From UBA1756 sp045222555 (GTDB taxonomy: Bacteria > Bacteroidota > Bacteroidia > Bacteroidales > WCHB1-69): 19,752 nucleotides of DNA. Positions 11,960 to 19,752 of this stretch are shown piece by piece. The notes below the pieces were generated by a model. The model searched no databases. It saw only the letters and a program-made list of their open reading frames with translations, and was not told the origin of the DNA. Within the stretch, counting starts at the first letter, position 1. Every line of letters begins with the position of its first letter. The position numbers and the translations under genes were made by a program. The stretch covers positions 1-19,752 of the forward strand of contig JBGUYY010000093.1 in NCBI GenBank assembly GCA_045222555.1, given 5' to 3'.

Positions 11960-13579
11960 ATGGGAATACCTACGCTGCAGGACTTTGCCACAGACAACAT
12001 GCTCACCATGTTGCTCGTCAAGGAACGGGCAAAATGCCGCCGTCGCAACCGCGGCGACAAGCATCACCGCCTGGACAAAGAGTGTGAGCTGAACGAGCTG
12101 ACCACCCGCAAGATGCTCAGCCGCATTATGCCTCCCCGCTACTCATGGGTGAGACCGTCCAAGCGTTCGACGCTTCCCAACGGTGCCGTGGACACCAGCA
12201 AGAATGCGGAGAAGGCATTGCTGCTGACTATCCGCCGCGACAGGAAACGGCAAAAGAGAGGCGCATCCATCGGCTATCTCGACGAATTGGATGCGTTCAT
12301 AAGCCGGATACGCAGAAGTCTTGCCGACGGCGACCTGCAGTTCGAACCGCCGCGCCTGATGCCCATCCTCAAGGACACCGAGAAGCAGGAGGACGGTACC
12401 CTGCAGGTCACATGCCGTCCGTTGTCGGTCTATTCCAAACTGGAGGACAAGATTGTCCTGGCGCTGACAAGCCGCTACCTCACCCGCTACTTCGACCGCT
12501 ACCTGCACGAGAACATCCTCTCCTACCGTCCCGCGAGGGATTTCCATGGGCAGAAGCACTATGTGACCAAGTTCAGCGACGGCGTCGCCCTCATCAAAGA
12601 CTTCCGCAAGATTCACAACGCGGAAACTATCTATGCCGCCGACTGCGACATCAAGAAGTTCTACGACATCATCCCGCATGAGGTGGTGCGCGACTGTTTC
12701 CGCCGCCTGCTGGAGCGGTCTTCGCTGAACAAGGAGGGTAAGGAACAGGTGATGCGGGTTGTGGAAGCCTACCTCTCCAGCTACAACTTCTACACCAATG
12801 CATGGTTGGAGGCGCAGAACAACCCGGATGTCTATTACAAAGTGCGCCGCCGGCTCCACGACGGAGAGAAGCAGAACACTTACCAGCTCGGTTGGGTTGA
12901 CAAACTGAAGAAGAACCACGACGAACAGTGTCTCCATCGTGGTGTGTCACAGGGCGGGTCCTTGTCGTTGCTGGTGGCCAACATAGTGCTTGACGATGTA
13001 GACAGGGCGATCGTGGAGACCCAGGACGAGAACCGGTTGTTTATCCGTTACTGCGACGATATGATACTGCTCCATACCGACAAGGATGAATGTCGCAGGC
13101 TGATGGAACGCTATGAGCAGTCGCTGCGGGAACACGGATTGTACTACCACGACTTCGAGAGCGTGTGCGACTCCAAATGCCGCGCCTCAGAAAGCGGAAC
13201 GGCATCGGCCACCACGAAACATTTCTGGAAGATAAAGTCGCACCGCCCCTTCCTGTGGGGAGAGGGTCCTGGCGACAGCAACCTATATATCGGTTTCCTG
13301 GGATATGAGATACGCCGCGACGGACGTATGCGCCTCCGCAAGAGCAACGTGATGCGGTTCGACGACAAGTTCAAACGGCTGCGGTACGCACTCATGAGGT
13401 ATCGGAAAAAGCATACCGAGGAACAGTACAGGGAGCATCAGAAGAAAGTGCTCGACAATGTCGTGGGCGGCGTGGAGTTCTACGAAGCCTTTGACATGAG
13501 GCAGTTCAAGGCGGGAAGTCAGTACAGGTATATCCTGAAACTAAGAAAGCGGATGGAGAAACATTTACAAGAAAAATAA
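11960..13579 (+). CDS. Reverse transcriptase (RNA-directed DNA polymerase), unplaced lineage
   Basis: This 539-residue protein contains the full palm and fingers order. RPLSVYSKLEDKIVLAL (about residues 153-169) leads into HENILSYRPAR. Motif A is DCDIKKFYD (228-236), motif B GVSQGGSLSLL (328-338), and the catalytic motif C YCDD (364-367) lies in FIRYCDDMILL. The thumb-side YIGFLGYEIRRDGRMRL follows. Motif B reads QGGSLSL and not the QGxxxSP of group II introns and most retrons. The retron NAxxH and VTG motifs and a maturase or endonuclease domain are not visible. About 115 basic residues precede the RT domain and a lysine/arginine-rich tail follows. The start is the ATG at 11960, after an AAAACAACAACACCAA leader; an upstream ATG at 11897 reads through the structured leader. 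sbcD starts 39 bases later. Confidence 0.88.
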   Translation: MGIPTLQDFATDNMLTMLLVKERAKCRRRNRGDKHHRLDKECELNELTTRKMLSRIMPPRYSWVRPSKRSTLPNGAVDTSKNAEKALLLTIRRDRKRQKRGASIGYLDELDAFISRIRRSLADGDLQFEPPRLMPILKDTEKQEDGTLQVTCRPLSVYSKLEDKIVLALTSRYLTRYFDRYLHENILSYRPARDFHGQKHYVTKFSDGVALIKDFRKIHNAETIYAADCDIKKFYDIIPHEVVRDCFRRLLERSSLNKEGKEQVMRVVEAYLSSYNFYTNAWLEAQNNPDVYYKVRRRLHDGEKQNTYQLGWVDKLKKNHDEQCLHRGVSQGGSLSLLVANIVLDDVDRAIVETQDENRLFIRYCDDMILLHTDKDECRRLMERYEQSLREHGLYYHDFESVCDSKCRASESGTASATTKHFWKIKSHRPFLWGEGPGDSNLYIGFLGYEIRRDGRMRLRKSNVMRFDDKFKRLRYALMRYRKKHTEEQYREHQKKVLDNVVGGVEFYEAFDMRQFKAGSQYRYILKLRKRMEKHLQEK

Positions 13580-13582
13580 CGA

Positions 13583-13597
13583 CGCTGTCCGACAGCG
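13583..13597. terminator. Hairpin between the reverse transcriptase and sbcD
   Basis: CGCTGTC-C-GACAGCG is a perfect inverted repeat, starting four bases after the reverse transcriptase stop. No T-run follows, so it may be a weak terminator or an mRNA-stability element, not a strong stop. Confidence 0.4.
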
Positions 13598-13618
13598 GTA
13601 TAATTTAATATAGCAATT

Positions 13619-14794
13619 ATGAAGATACTACATACCAGCGACTGGCATTTAGGCCACACCCTTTATGGTTACGACCGGATGGAAGAACAAAAGTCCATGT
13701 TGGATCAGATGGTCGCCATTGTGCGGGAACACCAACCCGATGTGTTCCTGCTCTGCGGCGATGTCTACGACACCGGCCAACCATCCAATGCCGTGCAGAC
13801 GATGCTCTCCAATGCGATGATGGATATCCATGAAGCATGCCCCACGATGACCATCGTGATGACCGCTGGCAACCACGACAGCGGCTCGAAGCACGAGATT
13901 TTCCGCATTCCATGGGAAAGACTGAACGTCTACGCCATCGGCCAGCTCGACCGCGAGGACCTCGACAGCCACATCGTTGAGGTGCCCGGCAAAGGATGGG
14001 TGGTCGCCGTCCCCTATGCCAACGAGCGCAACATCCCCGAGGGCTTCTTCCAGCAGCTGCTCGACCGCGTGGCCGAGCGCAACGCCGCCAATCTGCCCGT
14101 CGTCATGTGCGCCCACACCACCGTGCAGGGGTGCGAATTCGCCGGTCACGACCACGCCTCGGAGAAAACCGTAGGTGGCATCGACTCCATTGCGGTGGAG
14201 CGTATGGGCAATGGCTACGACTACCTGGCCCTCGGCCATATCCATAAAGGACAGTTCATACACACCGGCAACCACAACGTGCGCTATAGCGGCACGCCCA
14301 TCGCCGTCAGCTTCGACGAGAACTACCCCCACTCCGTCACCCTGATAGAGATTGCCACCCACGGCCAGCTGCCCCTGGAAAAGGGTCAAGTGAAAGAACT
14401 GGAGATTGAGAATCTGCATCCCCTCGTGACGCTGCCAAAGGAGGGCTTCACCTCATGGGAAGATGCTTTGGCACTTTTGAAAGACTACCCCGCCAACATC
14501 GCTGCCTATATCCGCCTCAACGTAGAAGTCGACGACTACCTGCCGGCCAACGCCAAAGAAACAGCCATAGCGCTCACCAAGGAGAAGAAGTGCACCCTGT
14601 GCCATATCAATGCAAAGCGGAAAAGTGAAGGCACGAGCGAGGAGCGTTCTATGACGGTGCAGGAATTCAAGGCAGAAGACCCGATAGAGATTGCACGCCT
14701 CTATGCCAAAGAGACCGGAGTCAACTTCGATGACGACATGGAGGCCATGTTCAAAGAAGTGGTGCGTCTGGTGGCCGAAGATGAAAGGAAATAA
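13619..14794 (+). CDS. sbcD: Exonuclease subunit SbcD (Mre11-like)
   Basis: This 391-residue protein has the calcineurin-like phosphoesterase motifs in order: DWH at 8-10, GDVYD at 47-51, GNHD at 84-87, a histidine motif in CAHTTVQG, and GHIHKG at about 204-210. These bind two metal ions. SbcD is the nuclease of the SbcCD complex, which opens hairpins, cuts DNA palindromes and clips protein-blocked DNA ends. The length is usual for the family. The partner gene sbcC follows on the same strand after 84 bases that contain a short octamer repeat. The reverse transcriptase gene ends 39 bases upstream, so read-through or co-transcription is possible. All catalytic residues are present and the protein is expected to be functional. 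Confidence 0.97.
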   Translation: MKILHTSDWHLGHTLYGYDRMEEQKSMLDQMVAIVREHQPDVFLLCGDVYDTGQPSNAVQTMLSNAMMDIHEACPTMTIVMTAGNHDSGSKHEIFRIPWERLNVYAIGQLDREDLDSHIVEVPGKGWVVAVPYANERNIPEGFFQQLLDRVAERNAANLPVVMCAHTTVQGCEFAGHDHASEKTVGGIDSIAVERMGNGYDYLALGHIHKGQFIHTGNHNVRYSGTPIAVSFDENYPHSVTLIEIATHGQLPLEKGQVKELEIENLHPLVTLPKEGFTSWEDALALLKDYPANIAAYIRLNVEVDDYLPANAKETAIALTKEKKCTLCHINAKRKSEGTSEERSMTVQEFKAEDPIEIARLYAKETGVNFDDDMEAMFKEVVRLVAEDERK

Positions 14795-14800
14795 CGTTAA

Positions 14801-14840
14801 GAATGTGTGAATGCGTGAATGTGTGAATGTGTGAATGTAT
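14801..14840 (+). repeat. Octamer tandem repeat between sbcD and sbcC
   Basis: Five 8-base units (GAATGTGT, GAATGCGT, GAATGTGT, GAATGTGT, GAATGTAT) separate the two genes of an otherwise normal sbcDC pair. The same unit family occurs in reverse orientation at 7064-7095. Confidence 0.9.
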
Positions 14841-14878
14841 TAGTGAAACCCGTAAACTGTAAACATTAACCTAGCAAC

Positions 14879-17824
14879 ATGAAACTGCAGAAACTTACCA
14901 TCCATAACATTGCATCCATCGAGGATGCCGAAATCGATTTCGATAAAGAACCTCTGGCTGGCAGCGACGTGTTTCTCATCACCGGTGACACTGGCTCCGG
15001 CAAGTCGACCATCCTCGACGCCATCTGCCTGGCGCTCTATGCCGACACCCCGAGGCTCGACAATACCAAGATGCAAGGAGGTGCCAGCGACGAAAACGGC
15101 TCGACGATTGATGTCGATGATCCCCGTCAACTCTTACGCCGAAATACCGGCGAGGGATTTGTGGAGTTGACTTTTACAACCGTCAAAGACAACAAAGACG
15201 TGCATTATAAGGCCAGGTGGGCGGTGCACCGTAAAGACGACAATCCGGCAGAAAGTTTTCCCAAACAAAGAGCCAAGAAAAATTGGACTCTGACGAACAT
15301 AGATACCGGTGTTACCGCCGAAGGACCAACGGCGGTTCGTGAGATTATGGCTGATGCTGTTGAACTCACGTTCGACCAGTTCTGCCGCACCACCATGCTG
15401 GCACAGGGCGAGTTCACCCGTTTCCTGAACAGTAATAACGAAGAGAAAGCCGCCATTCTCGAGAAAATCACCGGCACCAACATATACAAGAAGATAGGCG
15501 CGAAAATATACGAGATAAAAGCCGACAAAAAGACATCGGCGGAAAATGCCGCGAAGAAAGTCGGAGATATCAAACTGTTGTCCGACGAGGAAATTGCCGC
15601 GAAGAATGCCAAGATTGCTGACTGCGATGCTCGTTGCAAGTCACTCGAAGAAGACCGAGACGAGGCCGCCGCCAAGCTGCAGTGGATCACCCAAGAGGCG
15701 AAATTGAAAGAAGCAAAGGCCGCCGCCGAGCAGAGCCTCGCCGATGCAAATAAGGTGGTGGAGAGCCCCGAATTCAAGGAAAAAGACTTGCTGGTAAGCC
15801 AGTGGAACGCCACCATAGACGCTCGCGGATGGCATACGGAACAAAAGAAGGCCGAAGGCGAAAAGGCAAAGTTGCAGGTAGAACTCGACACTCTGAAAGC
15901 AAACTACCTCAAGATATTGGCAGGCTATGCCTTTGAAGAGCAGAAACAGCAGCAGGCTGACGAGAAACTGAAAGAGCTGCCGCAGATTGACGATAACGAG
16001 CTGGGAAAAGCCCAGGAAGAACTGTCAAATCTCCGAAAACAGCAGGATGAGACCAAGGAGTTGCAACGCAACATCAAAACTGCCGAAGACAGAATCAACG
16101 ACCTGGCCAAGGAAAAACAACGCATGCAGCAGGCGGCCAAAAAACTTGAGGCCACGCAAAAGAATGCCGAAGAGAAAGAGAAAGCTGCCAAGGAACTGGA
16201 TCAGCCGATAAAAGAGGCCCTGCAGAAGAAAAACGACCTAAAGGAGGCGTTCGACACGCAGAAGGAGGTCAACGATGTGTTGCTCCAGCTGATACGCCAG
16301 AAGGTGCACGAGGGCGACATCTGCCCCGTCTGCCATCAACCCATCAAGGGCCCACTGCCCCACGAGGATGATTTGGCCAAACTAATTGAAGCTTCGGACA
16401 AAGCCTACAGAGGGGCAGAAGAAGCATACAACAAACTTGTTGATGAACGGATGCAACTGCTTGCCGAGAAAAATGCATTAGACGATTCTTACACCAGAGA
16501 CAAATCTACGTTCGACAAAGACACCTCGGTCGCCGATGCCCTACGGCGTGTAACCGAAGCCTGCATAACCTGCGGCATCAAAGCGTTCGACGAAAACACA
16601 ACGCCGCAACAGTTGAAGGAGTTGAAGGAGAATGCCGATGCCAAAGTCGAGCAACTGAACGAGAAGATTACGTCGGCGAACGAAAAGGTGAACGCCTACA
16701 TGGAAACGACCGAAAAGAGGGGCAAACTTGCCGAGAAACTTGCAATAATCAATACCACCCTCAAGACTGTGAAAGCGGCCGTCGAAGACATCCAAAAGGA
16801 TATGCCTGAATGGAAGGATCTCAAGGCAACGGTGGCCGCCGAAGTGAAAATTCTGTCGACAGAAGCCACAAATGTGAAAACCGAAGTTCACACGACTGTC
16901 ACCCAGCTCGGCAAAGCCTCTAAGGACGCTGGCGACAACCAGGTCCGCCTAAAGGAATTCCTCAACGAGCATCCTGAGTTTACCACCGACCGCCTCGTCA
17001 CCCTGAACGCTGTCAAACAGGCCGACATCACCGTCAAGACCAAAGAAGTGAACGATGCCAGAGCAGCCGTATCCCGTGAAGAAGGTGCGCTGAAAACGGC
17101 CAATAATTCATACAACGAACACCTTGCGGCCAAGCTCGAACTTAAAGAAGACGACACCTCGGATAATCTCAAAGCATTCGTCAAAGGAAAAGACGATGAG
17201 ATAGGCGAGACCAACAAAGAAAAGGGCGGAATTGAGCAAGAACTAAAAGACAACGCCGAGAAAGTAAAAGAAAAGGGAAATTTTGTCAAGGAAAAGGAAC
17301 GTCTTGAGGCCGAGTCCAACAAGTGGGATCGTCTAAACAAATTCATAGGCAGTTCGTCGGGCGACGCTTTTAACAAGATTGCCCAAAGTTACATCCTTGG
17401 CAGTCTCATCCACTCCGCCAACCACTACATGCATAACCTCTACGACCGCTACACCCTCAAGGTCGTTCCCGGCACCTTCGTCATCATGATCGAGGACGCC
17501 TATCAGGGCTATGCCAGCCGCGCCGCCAGCACCATCTCGGGCGGCGAGAGTTTCCTTGTCTCCTTGGCCCTCGCCCTCGCTCTGAGCGACATCGGCGACA
17601 AGCTGGCCGTCGACACACTCTTTATCGACGAAGGTTTCGGCACCCTCAGCGGCGCCCCCCTCCAGAATGCCATCGACACCCTCCGCAAGCTCCATTCCCA
17701 GTCGGGCCGCCACGTGGGCATCATCAGCCATATAGAGGAGCTGCGTGAGAGCATCCCCACCCAGATCCAGGTCATCCAGTCGGCCCAAACCGGCAGCAGC
17801 CACATTGAAATCAAACCCAATTAA
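14879..17824 (+). CDS. sbcC: Exonuclease subunit SbcC (Rad50-like ATPase)
   Basis: This 981-residue protein has the full SMC/Rad50 architecture. Walker A is GDTGSGKS at 36-43, and the Q-loop region MLAQGEFTRFL lies near 178-188. Two long coiled-coil arms (rich in A, E, K, Q and L) flank the zinc hook CPVC at 482-485. The ABC signature TISGGESF lies at about 884-891 and Walker B LFIDEGFGTL at about 914-923. Two such ATPases and two SbcD subunits form the complex, joining through the hook. It processes DNA hairpins, palindromes and blocked ends. Length is normal for the family and no frameshift is seen. It is co-oriented with sbcD. A HAD phosphatase gene follows after 34 bases, possibly on the same transcript. 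Confidence 0.97.
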   Translation: MKLQKLTIHNIASIEDAEIDFDKEPLAGSDVFLITGDTGSGKSTILDAICLALYADTPRLDNTKMQGGASDENGSTIDVDDPRQLLRRNTGEGFVELTFTTVKDNKDVHYKARWAVHRKDDNPAESFPKQRAKKNWTLTNIDTGVTAEGPTAVREIMADAVELTFDQFCRTTMLAQGEFTRFLNSNNEEKAAILEKITGTNIYKKIGAKIYEIKADKKTSAENAAKKVGDIKLLSDEEIAAKNAKIADCDARCKSLEEDRDEAAAKLQWITQEAKLKEAKAAAEQSLADANKVVESPEFKEKDLLVSQWNATIDARGWHTEQKKAEGEKAKLQVELDTLKANYLKILAGYAFEEQKQQQADEKLKELPQIDDNELGKAQEELSNLRKQQDETKELQRNIKTAEDRINDLAKEKQRMQQAAKKLEATQKNAEEKEKAAKELDQPIKEALQKKNDLKEAFDTQKEVNDVLLQLIRQKVHEGDICPVCHQPIKGPLPHEDDLAKLIEASDKAYRGAEEAYNKLVDERMQLLAEKNALDDSYTRDKSTFDKDTSVADALRRVTEACITCGIKAFDENTTPQQLKELKENADAKVEQLNEKITSANEKVNAYMETTEKRGKLAEKLAIINTTLKTVKAAVEDIQKDMPEWKDLKATVAAEVKILSTEATNVKTEVHTTVTQLGKASKDAGDNQVRLKEFLNEHPEFTTDRLVTLNAVKQADITVKTKEVNDARAAVSREEGALKTANNSYNEHLAAKLELKEDDTSDNLKAFVKGKDDEIGETNKEKGGIEQELKDNAEKVKEKGNFVKEKERLEAESNKWDRLNKFIGSSSGDAFNKIAQSYILGSLIHSANHYMHNLYDRYTLKVVPGTFVIMIEDAYQGYASRAASTISGGESFLVSLALALALSDIGDKLAVDTLFIDEGFGTLSGAPLQNAIDTLRKLHSQSGRHVGIISHIEELRESIPTQIQVIQSAQTGSSHIEIKPN

Positions 17825-17858
17825 AAGGGGTTACAACAATAACATATAATTTGAAAAA

Positions 17859-18707
17859 ATGAGTCAAAAGAAGTATATCGATGTGGCGCTTGTCTACGAC
17901 TTCGACGGGACGCTGGCGCCGGGCAACATGCAGGAGTTCGGTTTCGTGCAGGCCATAGGCAAGGACCCCGAGGCCTTCTGGGCAAAGACCGCAGAACTGG
18001 CGCTGACCAACGACGCCAGCACCATACTATGCTATATGTACCTCATGCTGCAAGAAGCCAAGGCCAACGGACTCTCGCTGAAACGCGACGCCTTCCGCCG
18101 CTTCGGTTCCAAGGTTGAGCTCTACCACGGAGTGAAGGAATGGTTCGACCTGATAAACCGCTACGGGAAATCGAAAGGGATAAACGTGAAGCACTACATC
18201 AACTCGTCGGGTCTGAAGGAGATGATCGAGGGCACGCCGATAGCCAAGAAGTTCGAGAACATCTATGCATGCTCGTTCCTCTACAACGTCGACGGCGTGG
18301 CCTACTGGCCCGCTGTAGCTGTCGACTACACGACGAAAACGCAGTTCCTCTTCAAGATCAACAAGGGCATCCGCGAGGTGAGCGACAACCGCAGAATCAA
18401 CGAGTATGTGCCCTGTGAGGAGCGGCCGATGCCGTTCGAGCGGATGATTTATTTCGGCGACGGCGAGACCGACGTACCCTGCATGAGTGTGGTGAAAGGG
18501 CAAGGCGGCCACTCGATAGCCGTCTACGGGCAGCCGCGCAAGAAAGCCACAGCCTTGCGGCTGATAAAAGAAAATCGCGTGAACTTCGCCTGCAAGGCCG
18601 ACTACTCGGAGAAGGGCGAGATATACACCACCGTGTGCCGTATACTTGACAAGATACGCGCCGACTACGACTTTGAGCGGTTAACACTAAAACAGATAAA
18701 GTTCTGA
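17859..18707 (+). CDS. HAD-superfamily phosphatase
   Basis: This 282-residue protein shows all HAD motifs: DFDGT (14-18, nucleophile D14 and acid/base D16), the serine motif YINSSG (113-118), a conserved lysine in the TKTQFLFKINKG stretch (about 159-170) and GDGETD (200-205), which supplies the metal-binding acidic residues. Between motifs I and II lies a helical cap (about 25-105). The overall layout resembles phosphoserine-phosphatase-like C1 HADs. The substrate is unknown. The gene is 34 bases after sbcC and preceded by a weak TATAATTTG element. It is convergent with the PCMD gene, with 7 bases between stops. It is an ordinary housekeeping-type gene, with no evident tie to the conflict systems. 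Confidence 0.88.
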   Translation: MSQKKYIDVALVYDFDGTLAPGNMQEFGFVQAIGKDPEAFWAKTAELALTNDASTILCYMYLMLQEAKANGLSLKRDAFRRFGSKVELYHGVKEWFDLINRYGKSKGINVKHYINSSGLKEMIEGTPIAKKFENIYACSFLYNVDGVAYWPAVAVDYTTKTQFLFKINKGIREVSDNRRINEYVPCEERPMPFERMIYFGDGETDVPCMSVVKGQGGHSIAVYGQPRKKATALRLIKENRVNFACKADYSEKGEIYTTVCRILDKIRADYDFERLTLKQIKF

Positions 18708-18714
18708 AGCGACA

Positions 18715-19752
18715 TTAGTACTCCAACGCCACATTGTCGAGCCAGAGGGTGTTGCCGATGGTGCCTACGAAAGCTTCGTAGGTTGAGGCGGTGAACATAA
18801 GCATCGCGTGGGTGGGAGTGTCGTCGGGCGAGGCCCAGCCTTCTTCCTGTATCTCGACAATCTTGCCTTTGCTGTTCTTGGCATAATAGGTGAGCCCTTT
18901 GGGGCCCAGTTTCATATAGTCTTTATAGGCAGGGTCTTTGCGCGCGTCGCCGTAAATAACGGGCACGCGGAAGTTCTTTACCCAACCTGCGGTGGGTTTC
19001 TCGATATGCGTCATTGCGGTACCCACACGCAAGGCGTGGATATTGCCGTCTTTGTCTTCCCAGCGTTTTTGGAGCACGAGGGTCACTTCGTGGGCGTCAT
19101 CGGCACGGATGGTCTTATGGGAGGTTATCTTGCATTTGGTGACGGTGCCTTTGTTGGGCATCGCCGAGCGGTAGTCGAAGACGAGAGCCCGTGGGCGCCC
19201 CGTGAAGGGCGCCCCCCAATGCATGAGCGAATAGGGGCTGTTGGCCGTGGGAATGGGTTCGAAGATATGGCCGTAGAAGATGCAGCCGCTGACAAGAATC
19301 TTGATATTGATGCCGAGAACCTTGAGTTCTTCGTATTTGGTTTCGAGGCGTGCGCAGAGCGAGCCGTCCCAGCTGCGGTCGGGGGTGACGGTGCAGGAGG
19401 TCTTGGTGACGCCTGCCACACGGGCGTAGGCGTTGGATGAGCTCCAGGGGGTGCGCGCGTTGTAGGGATAGGCGCGGTTCTCGCGGATGGTGTCGGCGGG
19501 ACCTATGTTGTAGATGCGTTTGGTCTTGCCGCCGATGATGACGCTCTCCTTGAGGTCGCGCACCGTCCAACTCTCAAACTTGCCGTAAGGAACATATTTT
19601 TTGATTGCTTGATTGCCTGATTGCTTTTTCGCTGTATTTGATTTTATTTCATCGGTGCTCAAGGCCGCTCCCTTGCGGTCGGGCAGGATTGTTTGAGTGG
19701 ATGCGGTGGCGGGAATAAATAGCAGGGGCAGGAGCATCCACACGTAGGGGAT
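18715..19752 (-). CDS. Exported PCMD-family protein, 5' end cut by window
   Basis: The minus-strand frame is open from the right edge to a TAA at 18715 (about 345 codons visible). The visible N-terminus (WMLLPLLFIPATAS) is the hydrophobic core and cleavage region of a signal peptide, so the true start lies a few codons beyond the window; an in-frame GTG at 19743 is a less likely start. The mature part has the pattern of the PCMD (putative carbohydrate metabolism) family of Bacteroidetes: a GKFESWTVRD start, then SSNAYARVAGVTKT, a GSLCARLET strand, GCIFYGHIFEP and a PFTGRPRALVFDY strand, ending in a TLWLDNVALEY strand. These are beta-sandwich proteins of the cell envelope, usually associated with glycan handling or adhesion; the exact function is unknown. 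It is convergent with the HAD gene. Confidence 0.78.
   Translation of the reverse strand: MPYVWMLLPLLFIPATASTQTILPDRKGAALSTDEIKSNTAKKQSGNQAIKKYVPYGKFESWTVRDLKESVIIGGKTKRIYNIGPADTIRENRAYPYNARTPWSSSNAYARVAGVTKTSCTVTPDRSWDGSLCARLETKYEELKVLGINIKILVSGCIFYGHIFEPIPTANSPYSLMHWGAPFTGRPRALVFDYRSAMPNKGTVTKCKITSHKTIRADDAHEVTLVLQKRWEDKDGNIHALRVGTAMTHIEKPTAGWVKNFRVPVIYGDARKDPAYKDYMKLGPKGLTYYAKNSKGKIVEIQEEGWASPDDTPTHAMLMFTASTYEAFVGTIGNTLWLDNVALEY

Noticed and set aside
11708..13579. Retron
   Set aside because: The long-range inverted repeat recalls a1/a2, but the RT lacks the retron NAxxH and VTG motifs, motif B lacks the usual PQG...SP form, and no clear msd-type long hairpin is present.
11708..13579. Group II intron or diversity-generating retroelement
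   Set aside because: No GUGYG 5' end, domain V or maturase domain is visible, and there is no template/variable repeat pair, Avd-like gene or lectin-like target in the window.
19741..19743. GTG as the start of the PCMD-family protein
   Set aside because: The frame stays open to the window edge and the GTG falls within the hydrophobic core of a signal peptide, so the true start probably lies outside the window.

Overview
The window looks like chromosomal DNA from a member of the Bacteroidales (Bacteroidetes), probably an uncultured gut, rumen or oral Prevotella/Bacteroides relative. The main evidence is a set of promoters of the Bacteroidetes type (TTTG or TTG, 19-20 bases, then TAnnTTTG) in front of seven or eight genes, AT-rich leaders without Shine-Dalgarno sequences, a PCMD-family exported protein, and intergenic DNA full of short simple repeats. 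The species cannot be named from the sequence alone.

Layout, left to right. Positions 1-213 hold the N-terminus of a type I restriction-modification methyltransferase (HsdM, minus strand, cut by the window edge). Positions 214-1313 are mostly repeat-rich intergenic DNA around one small two-helix membrane protein. Next come a minus-strand TPR-like helical repeat protein (1314-2051) and a minus-strand AAA/DUF4143 ATPase (2310-3449), which is bracketed by two direct copies of a 122-bp repeat and has a perfect palindrome over its start region. A 196-residue protein of unknown function follows.

Positions 4461-8078 hold the most unusual block: a SprT-like zinc peptidase, two consecutive NADAR-domain proteins, a PfkB-type sugar/nucleoside kinase, a protein with an ADP-ribosyltransferase-like fold (ART-PolyVal type), and a second SprT-like peptidase facing the other way. 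ADP-ribosyltransferases and NADAR hydrolases are known to form toxin/antitoxin pairs acting on guanine. SprT/Spartan peptidases deal with DNA-protein crosslinks. Together these suggest an ADP-ribosylation conflict or damage-repair module, but that is an inference from gene content.

Positions 8270-11670 carry a LemA-like membrane protein, a 670-residue membrane protein, a small AT-rich membrane protein and a small acidic protein. Positions 11694-13579 hold a second candidate system: a reverse transcriptase of unplaced lineage with about 250 bases of strongly self-complementary DNA between its promoter and its start codon. It is followed by sbcD and sbcC (13619-17824), encoding the Mre11/Rad50-type nuclease complex, then a HAD-family phosphatase and, convergent with it, an exported PCMD-family protein cut by the right edge.

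Type I restriction, an ATPase cassette, an ART/NADAR module, a reverse transcriptase with a leader RNA and SbcCD lie together in about 18 kb. This fits an accessory region rich in nucleic-acid conflict and repair functions, mixed with ordinary chromosomal genes.
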